Shown piece after piece: positions 36,027-47,896 of a stretch of DNA of 64,000 nucleotides. This DNA is from Larix kaempferi. Lineage: Eukaryota; Streptophyta; Pinopsida; Pinales; Pinaceae. Made by a program: the position numbers and the translations under genes. The stretch is taken from NCBI GenBank assembly GCA_027924585.1, contig BSBM01001024.1:6324001-6388000 (forward strand). Direction: 5' to 3'. Each line of letters begins with the position of its first letter. Position 1 is the stretch's first letter. The notes beneath the pieces are model-generated. The model saw nothing but the letters and a program-made list of their open reading frames with translations, was not told where the DNA came from and ran no database searches.

Positions 36027-37244
36027 TGTTAAGATTATCCAAAGGTCACTACTCGCTCTGGAAACCCTAATATCTCAATGACCTTGAGTCTCTATAAGAC
36101 AAATAAAGAAGAAAGGATTATAACAAAAGGTACTGCCAGATTTCTTAACACAACCAATAAAAATAGAAATCACACAGATGAACTCACATTATACCATGGA
36201 AAGCCCAATGAGTAAAAAAATATTCGATGGGGGATTTCTTATATCTCAATCCTAGAGCAAAGTAAGAAGAAGATAGATACATACAAAATTTCAGAATAAT
36301 ACAATCGAACCCGACGGGTATCAAAACCCTAGATCTGCATGCAAAATCTCATGCATGCACTTGGGAAATGCGTTGTGGCAGTATGTTTGGATCTAGATCT
36401 CTTTGCAAGTCAATCTCTGCTTGTACTATCTATCTCAATCCGTAGCCCTGATCTGCTCTGCCAAAGATGAAGGCCTGCAGTCTAGATCTGAATAATATGC
36501 CACTCTCCAAAGAAAATTTTAGGGGCAAAATTTCGCGAATTGGCTATTTTTTGGGGATTTTTTCAAAAAATAAATTCGCTATTTGGTCATTTTTACTCTC
36601 GAATATAGTCTATATTTACATAAAATGTGTTTTTTTATCATAATATTCGCCAAAATTTACAATTTTCAGTAGTAAATTGTATGTTTCAAATTTAATATTC
36701 GCCTACCAATCTATATTTATGTTTTTTTCAATAAAAAATAATCGCCTAGAATACTATACTTGAGTATACTTTTATTTGAATAATATACCTGCAGTCTAGA
36801 TCTGAATAATATGCCCCTCTCTCTCATGCAAAAGTGCGCTCCTCCTCCAACACTGGAAAGTTGCCCTCAGTCAAATCTCAGCCGATCTGATCCCTGATCG
36901 TCACATTTCTTCCTCAATCATTGAGGAAGACCTACTCTATAAGTATCAACTACTCAATCCTCAATCTAGATCCTCCATGGCCTTCTCTCCTCAAAAAGTG
37001 CGCCCTCCTCTCTCAGGAAAGTTTCCCACCTCTCAAACTGATTTAACTCCGATCTGTCTGCTCAAGTAAGTCTGCTGGTGACCTCTCGTCTCCTTATAAC
37101 ATCTCACTGATCAATTAGGGTTACCAAAACCCTAATATGAGTGCATGAAAAAACTCACTTTTTGCATGCCTTTTAATTTACTGTTGTGCATGAAAAACTT
37201 TGCATGCATCCTGAAGAACAACTTTCCTAGTTAACTTTTCAACA
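36027..37244 (-). repeat. B/C array LTR2, shared between the two bodies
   Basis: Begins TGTTAAGATTATCC and ends TTTTCAACA next to the polypyrimidine CTCCCTCTTAACTAGG, the purine-tract complement of body C. It serves as the 5' LTR of body B and the 3' LTR of body C. It contains the 286-bp insert at 36502-36787; without insert and duplication it is about 0.9 kb. Confidence 0.83.
36502..36787. mobile_element. 286-bp AT-rich insertion between 28-bp direct repeats
   Basis: The block CCTGCAGTCTAGATCTGAAT plus AATATGCC occurs at 36474-36501 and exactly again at 36788-36815; LTR1 and LTR3 have it once. Between the copies is unrelated AT-rich DNA containing several ATTCGCC / AATTCGC / ATTCGCT words and no ORF. 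A 28-bp duplication is longer than usual for LTR elements or MITEs. It may be a SINE-like or unknown non-autonomous insertion, or a repair-associated filler duplication. No obvious terminal inverted repeats. Confidence 0.65.
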
Positions 37245-38774
37245 CTCCCTCTTAACTAGGAAAGTATTTTGAACTACTCCCATCTTCTCCCTGAAGTACA
37301 CGAACTTGTTCTTCATCAAGGAATTTGTGAGAATGTTCGCCACCTAGTCATCCATAGGTATGTATTGAACCTAAACAGCTCCTCTCTGAACATGATCTCG
37401 AATGAAGTGATATCTGATCTCTGTATGTTTGGACCTATCATGGAAGACTAGATTCTACGAGAGTTTTATGCAACACTGACTATCACAGTGAATCACAGTA
37501 AGCTCCAACTGTTGATCAAATAAGTTCACCAACATCTTGCGAATCCAACTGGCCTCGCAACTAGCTAGGCTGGCCGCCACATATTCTTCCTCTGCTGAGC
37601 TAAGTGCCACAAACTTTTGTTTCCCATTGAACCAAGACACAACTGCTAATCCCAAGCGGGAACAACACCCTAAGGTGCTTTTCTGTCACCTGTACTACGT
37701 GCCCAGTCAAATTTTGAAAAACCAACTAACTGCATTCCACCCTTTCTTACATAGTCCAGTCCATACTCAGCTGTTCCTCTGATATACCTAAGCACATGTT
37801 TTGCTGCCACCCAGTGAACATCTATGGGCTCCACCATATATTGAATCAAGGTATTGACAACAAAACTCAGATCAGGCCTAGTGTTGACAGATACATTAGG
37901 GATCCAATAAGCTGAAGGTACATGGTGGGATAACCCAACTCACCCTTAGAAGCTACCAACTTCTTCTAGTTGGTTGTCATAGGTGTAGTCATAGGCCTAC
38001 TATCCTGCATTTGAAATCTCTTCTGAATGTCAATCGCATACTTTCCCTGTCCCAGAAAGATATGCCCATCCTCCTGCCAAACCTCCATGCCTAAGAAGTA
38101 GTGCATCAAACCTATGTCCTTCATTTCAAACTCTGAAGAAAGGTATTTCTTGCAACCACCGACGAGTTTCTCTACTCCTGTAATCAACAAGTCATCTACA
38201 TACAAAACTAGAATTAGGGGATCCCCATTTACCATAATAAAACAGAGATTGGGATAAGCTTCGCTCTTCTGGAAACCCATCTGCTGCAAGTAAGTATCTA
38301 TCCTAGAATATTAGGATCTAGGAGCCTTTTTCAGATCGTACATGGCATTATTCAACCTACACACATGAGACTCTCTCTCATGGACCTCAAAGCCCTCTGG
38401 CTGCTCAATGTACACCTCCTTCGTTATGATTCCATTAAGAAAAGATGTCTTCACGTCCATCTGGTGAACCTTCCAACCCATCTCTGCTGCAACGGAAATC
38501 ACAGTACCGATGGAGGTATATCGAGCCATAGGAGAAAACGTCTCATCATAGTCAACTCCCTATACCTGCGAGAAACCTCTAGCCACAAATTTAGCTTTGT
38601 ATTTCTAAATGTCGCCATCTGCAACATATTTAATCTTATAGAGACATTTGGATGTCACAACTGAATTTCCCTCTCATCTGGGCACAACTTCCCAAACATC
38701 ATTCTTCATGATGGAAGCATATTCTTCCAACATGGCATCTTTCCAAGATTTCTCACCTGCTGCCTATTCATAGG
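37245..38774 (-). pseudogene. Copia body C, 3' part: RT and RNase H
   Basis: RT from 38700 down: VHQMDVKTSFLNG, QPEGFEVHERESHVCRL, then LYVDDLLITG near 38200, so the YVDD active site is intact here in contrast to body B. RT-RNase H connection (GLMHYFLGMEVW, then SRPMTTPMTTN) and RNase H (SWFNGKQKFVALSSAEEEYVA, 37655-37455) follow. Frameshifts and stops separate the pieces. At 38774 it is joined to gypsy sequence. The equivalent of body B 33926-34997 (integrase C-terminus and linker) is missing. Confidence 0.83.
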
Positions 38775-40286
38775 TGGATTGTACATACCGAATTGAGTAG
38801 ACGCTGCTGGTTGGGAAGCTTGTTGGATCGAGCCAATAGGTTGTCTGCCAGCAGGTAGGTTGGATGGCCCTATATGAGGAGGCTGTTGACTGGGAATGGG
38901 GTTCCCAGCAAAAGGTTGGGTTGATGGCCCACCAGTTGGAGGTTGTTGACTTGGAACAGGGTTCCCAACAAAAGGTTGTCCACCAACTGGTTGGGTTGAT
39001 GGCCCACCAGGGGGAATTTGGTAGTTAGAGTTGGGGACCACTGTAGTCGGTTGTCCACCTCGTGAAATAGTATAAATAGTGGCCGAAGGTGATCCTCCGG
39101 TCCAACCGGAAGATCCAGCAGTGTGACTAAGCGTTCTTCCGCCGCTGTTCAAATATGATAATGTGGATTGGCCAACGACACCAAAGGTACCGATTTGCGG
39201 AGGGGGCCGTCCATATCGAACAGGTGAGGACGGGGAAAAAACTGGGTTATCCCTCATAGAATGTGCACCAAAGATAGGTGATGACAACAAATGCGGGGAA
39301 TTTAGCTCAGGGGTATCGGCATCGTCCATAACATGTTCAATGGTAGGAGGACCCTCGAAAACTGGGTCCGAGTTCATGTCCTGGAAAAGGTTTTGGGGAT
39401 CCGGCAGGAACCTAGGTATGGTAACGTCCGAAGGTCCTGCGCCGTCTGCAAAGGAGTGACGAAACTCCGTGCTAGACAGGATGTTGGGATCCCTATAGTC
39501 AGAAGGACGAGTAACAGGGGGATATCTAGAAGCTGACGAGAGCATTTGCTCTGTGCTGCGTCTAAACCGTGCCGATGCTAACGGGGAGTTCGCTAGACTA
39601 ACCATACTAGACTGGATGGAAGACATGATTTCGTGTCTCGGAGGGAGGTTGGGTAGAGATATAGTACGAGGTACGTTGTTAGAAGAACTCGTTTCCTGTG
39701 GGTGAACACTAGGTGACGTAGTGATAACAGGCGGAAGGTCCGCCTGGGAAGTGATGAAACCATAATCAGGTTCAAAGGGTGTGTCAGGAAGTCAAGTATC
39801 TTCAACGATTTCAACGTACCCGCCTGGGACTGAAATCAAGCCAGGTATGTCCTGGTCGGACCCTTCTGTGGTGCCAACAGATCCGTTTGTATCATTGTGA
39901 AAAGTGTCTGATGGACGAGAAGTGTTGACATCCGGTAGAAGGATGACCTCGGGTCTAGTACTTTGTGTTGTACTAGGTTCAGCTGCTGTAACTGTGTCCA
40001 CTGTAACAGATAAATCTGGAATGACAGTGGGTGAGGTGACAGTGGAAGTCTCAGACATGCTAGTGGTTGCAGAAGCTGCAATAGATTCTGAGACTGTGCT
40101 GTGTGTGGCAGTTACGGGCGTAACTGAAGATGTTGTACGTATCGGCGGTGGAATGTTGCCTCGACCAGCACCGCGGCCAGGAGGAGCAGGAATGCGTGAT
40201 GCAGGCGGACCAGAAGTCCGTGGCAGTGGTGGTGGTGGAGGGCTTAGGCCCTATTGTCTTCGTGATCTTCGTGGTTGATCTGACAT
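38775..40286 (-). pseudogene. Pro/Ser/Thr-rich gag-like ORF with two nonsense mutations
   Basis: One frame runs from ATG 40286 (MSDQPRRSRRQ) to about 38775, some 500 codons, with TAG at 40253-40251 and TGA at 39794-39792. Residues 14-20 are GLSPPPP-like, followed by an Arg/Gly/Pro-rich part, a Thr/Ser/Val-rich part (about 60-150), then a region with repeated GGPSTQP and PSQQPP blocks near 39000-38860. It has no visible zinc knuckle before truncation. Low complexity and position after a primer site and leader point to a retrotransposon Gag N-terminus; a host protein captured by the element is less likely. The frame runs into copia sequence at its 3' end. Confidence 0.55.
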
Positions 40287-42063
40287 GATGACAGGAAAAT
40301 GAAAATCGGGGGCAGTATCGTAAACAAAGAACTCAAAAACTCTAATGCAGCCGAGTGTGCAGAAGAGGAGCTAGAAAAAGCAAGGCTCACAGGCCAAAAA
40401 AGTAAGCTCTAAAATCTATACTGAGACCACTGTCTCAATAAGCGAGCCGATGCAAAAAATGGGCAGAATGCCAACAAGCAGTCCCTACAAAGAAAAAATG
40501 ACCCTCTATGAAGATGAGACGCCAAGCAAACTCCTAACTAAGAGATGGAGACCTCAACAAGCTGTATCCTTCGCAAGGTGATGAAATCCAAGTCGAACAA
40601 TACAACTTGAGAGACCGATATAAGAAGGATATCCCTCTACCGAAAGGGATCCTGGGTAAAAGAGCCCTAGTAGAATAGATACTAAGCTACCTTGTTCATG
40701 ACACGTCGGAAAAGGTTTTGGGCACTTCAGCCTTCCGAAGAAGACAGCGATCGATGTTGCCTTAGGGCTAAGTGGAGTGCGGTATTCCACAGAGTCCGTC
40801 CGGTTCTCAATCTCGCGGCCGTTTAACCCCTGAAAGTTAAAAACAGTCAGGAGGCCCCTCCACAAACTAGCTGTGACCGTGTCAATAAGTACTAGAGTAT
40901 TTTGGTTCCCTAAAGACAACGACTATGTCTCAAATGAAAATGACAAGGGGGAATTATTTTGATGCCTATCCCCGGTGTCCTACCTAACTACCAAATTCTT
41001 TTGATTTCCTCAAGTGAGGTTAAAGTTGGTTTAATTAGGGTGATTAATTTTAGTGGCTGTCTTACTCAATCAGGTAGTGGACGTGAAACTTGATGGTGTT
41101 ATGACGACTCAAACCATGCAAATGAGAATGAATAAAAAATAAGCCTTTGTCTTCGATGAAATCTAGCTAAGGTAAAGATAGAAGTTCTTCGATCAAATAT
41201 GCATGAAATTTTTCACAAGCAAACATCAAAGCAAGATATTTTTTCTTTTTGATTTATAAACAAAGCCAAACTGAAGTAAACACTCTTTTCAATGTACTGA
41301 TTCTACAATCTACAATGCTTCTACAATGAGAATTTCTGTGGCAAAATCAATGGTTCATTTCCATATGCAAAATACTACTAGACTTTTTCAATTTAAACAA
41401 CAAAATTGCTCTCAAATGATAACTTTTTGATTACTGAAAATGATAGCAATAATATGACTGTAAAAGCTACAGGGTTCAGTAATAGAGAACAGTGGTGTTG
41501 AGTTGGTTATGGTGAAAAAATCAAGTGAATGCAATCAAACTGGAAAAATGACCAATATTTCAAAAATGCCACTAATTCAATCAACAATCAAGCTCACAAA
41601 ATGGGTAATAAGCACACCATGCAGACTGGAAATTGACCAGGATGCTAACAGGAAACAGTAGATACTACCTAAGGCAGAGAGAGACTCAGGAAACCAAGCA
41701 AAGATAAAAAATTTAAAAACTTGCAGACACTACCGCGGGTAAAGGTCTGACTGGAGCGCGGCACTGTGACAGTACCGCTCTGGTACTAAGGAATAGAAAG
41801 CGGTACTACCGCGCTGGAGGCAGTTCAGGGGGCGCAGTACTGTGACAAGGTAAGGAAAAAGCGCAACTTGAGAAAAGAAAATGAAATTTTCAGGGTTGTT
41901 GCTGACCCAGGGGACTCAGTGATCAAACAGGGAGAATAATACAGCGAGGAGGGGTGAATAAAGGTAAAAAAGGACCAAGATTCAAACTGGTTTGAAGTGC
42001 AACAAAAACTCACAATCAAAAGATAAATGATAGTGAACTGAATCAATCAAGCAGTAATCAAAA
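40287..42063 (-). other. Gypsy untranslated leader
   Basis: About 1.78 kb between the primer-binding site and the gag start. The only sizeable frame (40919-40554 minus) shows no known domain. A GC-rich cluster of TACCGCG / CGCGGTA words occurs at 41731-41845. Confidence 0.5.
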
Positions 42064-42078
42064 CCAGCGGAGTCGCCA
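42064..42078 (-). other. Gypsy primer-binding site candidate
   Basis: TGGCGACTCCGCTGG on the minus strand, 4 bp internal to the LTR edge at 42083. It starts with TGG, as required for pairing to a tRNA CCA end, but I cannot name the tRNA with certainty. Confidence 0.6.
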
Positions 42079-42082
42079 TTCT

Positions 42083-43064
42083 TGTTATGTAGAATTTTGT
42101 CCTACTGATAAGCCAAAACTCTCTTAACTTTAAAGCAGACTTTAAACTAACTCTAAAGCAAGAAACAAGTCAAAACAAATGCTACCTTGAATCCCTAGAT
42201 CTAACAAACGTCTCAAGATTAAAATGCTAGAAAGAGTAGAAGAAGTTTAACTGACCTTCTATCCAAACGCTTGTCTTTGTAGTTGCTCCAATCTCCAAGC
42301 CCTCACAAATGAACCTGTCAAAATGGAACCAAGACACAAGAATGCACTATTCTCTAGCAACTTGAAACATGAGTTGGAATCTAAATCTATGAAAGATACA
42401 AATCACATCATTAAAACAGAATTAATACAAATGATTTGGGGAAACAAGACAAGTTATTCCATTATAACTTGAAGAATACTTACAAAAGGTGCTTGATGTC
42501 CAAGCCAATCCTCTAGCTCCAAGTGTCTTCTCCTCTAGCTATCTCCACAATGCTGTAAGACCATAAGTTTGGTACTCTCAAGAGTCCTCCCCTTTCCCAA
42601 TGGAATGCCTCTCTTTTATAGTGAATGGTGAGGTTAACCAACAAGAGAGATGGGTGGATCTAGGGAGAGATAAGTGGATCAGGGTTTCTAATCGAAGGAA
42701 ATGAGTTGAGATCGAATCAGGGACCCCAATCTTCCATTATCTTCGAAAATCCAAAATCCCACAAGCCAAGGGAAAAAGGCTAATAAAAGAGTACCGCGCT
42801 CTGCAGTCTTAGCACAACGCGGTACTGCCGTGTTTTGGGGAAAAAGCATAGCGCGGTAGTGTCTAGTACCGCGTTTTGATAGATGAGCAAGGCGCGGTAG
42901 TGTGTGTAGATAAAGTCTTAGTTGGGTCAGAACTTGTCAGGGTAGATTCACCTTCAAGGTTGACTCATCATCTGTCTCTTCTGGATGGTTTAAAACAATA
43001 GGGGAAGTGTCGTCAACTCGTTTTGTGATGGAGATGCAACACTGTGAAACATGGAGGTATAACA
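42083..43064 (-). repeat. Gypsy LTR (982 bp)
   Basis: Plus-strand ends are TGTTATGTAG and GGTATAACA, so TGTTAT is an inverted terminal match. The right edge abuts resumed copia body C sequence (CCTACAAAAGTCATCATTG). It contains a second cluster of CGCGGTA words at 42791-42903. No second LTR copy is in the window. Confidence 0.7.
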
Positions 43065-44070
43065 CCTACAAAAGTCATCATTGAACGATACATAGTACTC
43101 GTAACCCTTCAATGACGTGGTGGACATCAGATCACAAAGGTCGGAATGAATCAAAGCAAGTACTCGTGCAGATCTGTGGTCACTTTTGGGAAAGACTGTC
43201 TTGACATACTTACCTAGAGCACATCCTTTGCACACGTCACAATGTTCTGTGCTAAAGTCTGGCATACCTGTCACAATCTCCCCAAAATATTCAGGGAAGG
43301 ATGATGTAAATGATCCATTCTCCCGTGCCATAGCTTGCATAGATCATAATAATCATTTTGGATAATAAGAGTCAAAGCATGGTGAAGCTGAAAGTTAAGC
43401 TTGTATATTTTTTCTGCTGCGAACTCCAATCCTCACAACTGACGTCTCTTTGGATCCCTTGGTATGAACTAGAACATTTCCATCTCTTAACATTACCTAC
43501 AATCCCCGATCCTTAATAGTAGAAACTGAAATCGAGTTCTTCTTTAACCTCAGAACATATAGGACATCGCGTACTCTCATAGACTCTCCAGACTCTTTTT
43601 GGAAGGACATTGTACCTCGTCTAATTGCTTTGATAGTAGAATTGTCTCCAAGTACAATCTCAATATCTAAGCCATCCTTGGCGAGATATTTAAAGTACCC
43701 TCTAACACCAGTCATGTGGCTGGATGCCCCAGTGTCTATATACCATATACTAGAAGTAGAAGCATTCAATGACTGACACGTGTTAAGAGCCAACTCTCTT
43801 TCAATATCGTCTGTAGAATACTCATCTACATTTGCCGAAGTGCATGACATGCAAATAACTTGATCATACTTATTTTCCATCATCCTTATAGCTATGATCT
43901 CACAATCTCAAATGTACCTGAAAGTAAAGATCTGATAGATATGAACTCAACAACCACAAATCTGAACTCCGCTCTTTAGATTTGGTAGGTTTGATCCTTT
44001 TCTTTGCCAATTGGAAAACACAACTAAGTAAACAAACATATCTGATATGCAGCTCGCAGATATGAGTGTG
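43065..44070 (-). pseudogene. Copia body C, 5' part: protease and GAG-pre-integrase
   Basis: Frame 43883-43497 starts MMENKYDQVICMSCTSANVD and carries the protease site WYIDTGASSHMTG. It continues with VLYVLRLKKNSISVSTIKDRG. The 43340-42990 frame has HCDVCKGCALGKYVK and IHSDLCDLM, the start of integrase. Upstream of 43883 only about 190 bp of leader precedes the LTR insertion. There is no gag. The sequence is clearly the same family as body B and the protease is better conserved here. Confidence 0.83.
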
Positions 44071-47000
44071 TGTAATATCCCACTTTCTTCCTTAGGGTTT
44101 ATGCAACAGAAAGTACAACTGTGTACCCACCAACGACAAGGAGCTCATGTTAAGAGCTCCGTAGGTAAAACTTTGTAAGTATGATTATGTTTTCCGAAGT
44201 GTTAAGTGAATTTGTAGACTTATGAGACTGAAGGCTTGACGCAACAAAATAGATGGGGCATGAAATCCACTAGGGGGAGAGGGTCAATGGCTTGGTAGCC
44301 ATAAGTTTTGATTACAGTGGTCATCCTAGTGCCATGAGCACTTAAAGTAAACTGTGATGTTCACTAAGAAAACACTTAAGTTTAAAAGTATGTTAATAAT
44401 TAGTCCTAGATAAGGACGTCGAAGAAACTTCTAGTTGCCGCAAGGCAATAACAAGTTTCTATAATCTAACTATTAGCATGAGGCTAATATATATTAAGTA
44501 CCATTTAGTGAAATTAATGAGTTAACCTAAACAACATTAGTATCTTGGCTTTGACAATAGGTGTTGTCAAAGTTCCTAAGTATAAAATGATTAATACTTT
44601 TTCCTAATTACAAATTAGGAATAAAAGATAAAAATGATTTATTATACCAAGAAAACATATTGGTATTTATAGAGAATGATTTAAAATATTATTGACAGTT
44701 AATTAACTAAGTTAAAGTTAAAGTTAAATATAAGTTAACTAGTTAAATAAAGATTGACTTTTAGTTCATTAACTAAGTTAAATATAACTTAACTAGTTAA
44801 ATAAATATTGACTTTTAGTTAATTAACTAAGTTAAAGTTAAAGCTAAATATGAGTTAATTAATTAGTTAAAGATTGACTAAGTAAATCAATCAGTTAAAG
44901 CTAACTAAGTTAATGTTAGCTAAGTTAAATATCAATTAAACTAATTAAATAAAGATTGACTATGAAAGTCAATCAATTAAAGACTAGCTAACTAAGTTAA
45001 GCTTAGCTAATTTAAAAGATACGTTCAGATATGTAGTTATGTTAGGATAGGATAATTATCTAAAGTAAATTAATTAAAATCAGTTAAAGATCAGTTAATT
45101 GATTAACTAAAGATTGTCGGAGTAAGTCGATCAGTTAAAATCAATTAAAGATAAAGTAAGTCGAGATCGAACAAGAACTTGTCTTGGTGGTCCAAACCTA
45201 AAAACGACTATAAAAAGAACACTATGGTATTCGTAAAGGGTTTTTTTTTTCTTCTTCTTTTTCTTCATTTTGAAGGCAAAGGAGGAGAGGAAAGATAAAT
45301 AAAATCGACTAAATGAAAAGAGTGCATTAACCTGACGCCCAAGTGGATTCGTGCCCAGCTCGGGGGTGGTATCTCAGCGGGAAAACCTACGACAGTCATA
45401 GATCAATTTGGATGGGAGGAACGTTGAGGTCAAACTTTCAGTCGCCCATTCTAACTAGTGAAGATAAGTATCTTCTCTCATTATTTTCGAGCAAGATATT
45501 CTGTTTTAATATGTGAGTCTAAGTAAGTGTTTAATTTGAGGTTTAGTTACTTGATTAATTAATTGTTTTAATGAACGTTTAATTATTGGTTGAAATTAAA
45601 GTTTAGTATTTGTTTAAGTAAAAGTTTAGATTCTTTGTTTAATTTAGAGTTTAGTCATTAGTTATTTATGTTCCAAAGTGGATTTCTTTTGCTGGTTTAC
45701 AGTATTTGAACTCTGGTTGATAATGTTGGTACCTGTGATCGAACTTTGTTTTACGCCATGTACCAGAACACTCAGCCGCACGCTGTCCCCACACTGCATA
45801 ACCCGCTTTCAGATGGGTGCCCTGATCGTAAAAAACAAACTAAGCCCATATCCACACTATTCCAATCTGCAAGGTATAACTGAGACCTATTCATACGAAG
45901 TACCGTATTGTACCGATCGCCCCCACCGTCCTTAGGATCTACGCATTGTCCCTTTAGCATTCTAAGATACCTGCTCAAGCCTGTGCTTATGAAACGCGTA
46001 ACTTGATCATAGACGTGTCTTCGATCATAAGTATATATTATGAAAGTATGAGTTAAGTCTACCTTATAAAGTAAAGTGGTAATTTCCTTTATTCACGACT
46101 AAAATTCAAAATTCTAAGTTAGATAACATCCCTCAACGAATAATTATAATTGTGATTACCTTGATGAATTTCTTGTGGAGTTCGCAATTTGTTCCAAAAC
46201 GGTTCTTAGAGAACATTTAACCGACATTCTTTTAAATACGATTATCATCATTAACTCTTAATTCAATAGTTGATTTTATTCTAATTCTTAATTAATCCTC
46301 ATGTAGGTGTAACATAATTAATGTCTTGTGAAAATAAATTGACTACGTTTATTTGAGAAAGATGAATGTATCATTTATAATTTTAGTATAGTCTTTCGTT
46401 CTTATTTGATCTTTATTCAATAAGGATCTCATAAGAAATTTTGTATGGACCCTTCGCAATCATATCGTTATGTATCACTGGCCTCCAAATTTATATATCA
46501 AACAGTTAATATATAGTTGGAAGTATGAATAAAACCTTGAATAGGAGCACAAAATTAATTATGAAAGAAGGTTTTGTAAACCAATCCTTTGGTCCGTTTT
46601 TAAATAGAAATTTTAATTACCGAAAGAGGACACTTTGTAGTTAATTATGTCTTGAAAAGGTTAAGTTCGGATTTAGTGAGTAAATTTTAGATTGACATGA
46701 AAGCAAACTTTTATGATAGTTGCATTAGTTAGATATCTTGATACAAGTGAAGCTCAACCTTAGTTCATATCTATTTATTATTGAAGTTGTCGTGGAAATC
46801 GCAAACTTCCTTAGGATAGTATAAGTCTGAAAGGGGCTTAGTACCATGCATTAATGAGTAATATCTTAGATGTATTCAACTGACGCAAATTATTTTAAGA
46901 GTAGTATGATTTTATAAATCCTTGTCACGAATTTAACCCTGCTAAATGAGGAGTTAAGTGACAACTAAAGTTTAAATAACTTAATTTGTAAGACTCCCAA

Positions 47001-47267
47001 GTAGTGGTTTAGGTATTGCCCTAAATTATACTGTGTGTTAGTCATTGATATTAACTTAGTTGATCTATTGACTATTGTTAAATAAAAGATATTAGTCTCG
47101 GTAGTAATGAAAATTAACTACGGAAAAACAACATGAAATGCAAATAGTGCAGACATTAAGGAAACAACTTCTTAGTGCTGAAGTCAGGTTACGTAAACAA
47201 GTGCCTTACTACATATATGGAGACCCGTAAGATTTTTTTTTTAGGGTATATTTTGAGGGACATTACA
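44071..47267 (+). mobile_element. 3.2-kb gypsy-type LTR, apparently a solo LTR
   Basis: Ends TGTAATATCCC (44071) and GGGACATTACA (47267) are inverted matches at 10 of 11 positions and form TG/CA termini. Flanking pentamers GTGTG and GTCAG are a decayed target duplication candidate, and the interrupted copia leader resumes on both sides. No primer site, gag or pol is seen inside, hence a solo LTR; orientation is uncertain. An A/T-rich region at 44690-45170 repeats words like AAGTTAAAGTTAAA and AGATTGACT. All ORFs across it look like chance frames. Confidence 0.75.
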
Positions 47268-47896
47268 GTCAGATTGCCCCTATTGACCCTTACCAGGGCT
47301 TTGTGACCATGTTAATATTATCCAGAGGTCATTACTCTCTATGGAAACCCTGATATCTCAATGACCTTGAGTCTCTATAAGCGAAATTAAACATAAAGAC
47401 TTATAACAAAAGGTACTGGCAGATCTCTTAACACAACCAATAAAAATAACAATCACATATATGAACTCACAATATTACCTGGAAACCCCAATGGAGAAAA
47501 CTAGATCCGGTGGGGGCCTTCTTCTATCTCGAGCCCAGATCAAAGTAAGAAGAAGATATGTATATAAAAAAGTTTAGAATAATTCAATCGAACTGGACGT
47601 GTATAAAAACCCTAGATCTGCAAGCAGACGCTGATGCATGCACTTGGGAAACGTGCCATGGCAGTATGTTTGTATATCGATCTCTTTGCATGTCAATCTC
47701 TTCCTGTACTATCTCTCTCACTCCACAACCCTGATCTTCTTTGTCAAAGATGAAGGCCTGCAGTCTAGATATGAATAATGCGCCCCTCTCTCCATGGAAA
47801 AGTGTACCCCTTTTCCAACACTAGAAAGTCGCCCTCAGTTAGATCTCATCTGATCTGATCCCTGATCATCAGAGTTCTTCCTCAATCACCGAGGAA
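47268..47896 (-). repeat. Copia C leader end and LTR3, truncated
   Basis: 47268-47309 matches the body B leader and a mutated primer site (about 47298-47309). From 47310 the sequence aligns with LTR1 and LTR2 (TGTTAATATTATCCAGAGG) until CACCGAGGAA at 47896, where copia E begins. The rest of LTR3 is not seen. Confidence 0.8.

Larger units (their letters stand above)
38775..43064 (-). mobile_element. Ty3/gypsy-type fragment: LTR, leader and gag, truncated
   Basis: Minus-strand element inserted in body C. The 5' LTR is 42083-43064 (TGTTAT on each terminus read inwards), the primer-binding-like TGGCGACTCCGCTGG is 42078-42064, the leader is about 1.78 kb and Gag is 40286-38775. Pol and the 3' LTR are absent. 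Gypsy assignment rests on the non-tRNA-Met primer site and the long leader before a Pro/Ser-rich gag, as in Tat/Ogre-like groups; no pol domain is present to prove it. Confidence 0.65.
31626..47896 (-). mobile_element. Copia B/C array: LTR-body-LTR-body-LTR, no gag
   Basis: Three homologous LTRs (from 31626, 36027 and 47310, each beginning TGTTAAGATTATCC or TGTTAATATTATCC) alternate with two polyprotein bodies of one copia family on the minus strand. Body B is about 32435-36026; body C is 37245-38774, 43065-44070 and 47268-47309, interrupted by a gypsy fragment and a 3.2-kb LTR. Both bodies go from primer-binding site straight to a short leader and protease, without a gag domain. The shared middle LTR suggests unequal recombination between copies. 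The array is inserted in the Copia A right LTR. Confidence 0.83.

Noticed and set aside
39163-40278. Plus-strand ORFs rich in Gly/Val
   Set aside because: They are opposite the Pro/Ser-rich gag frame, whose codon bias produces open antisense frames.
45678-45978. Overlapping ORFs on both strands in the long LTR
   Set aside because: Short, no protein-like motif, and located in non-coding LTR sequence.
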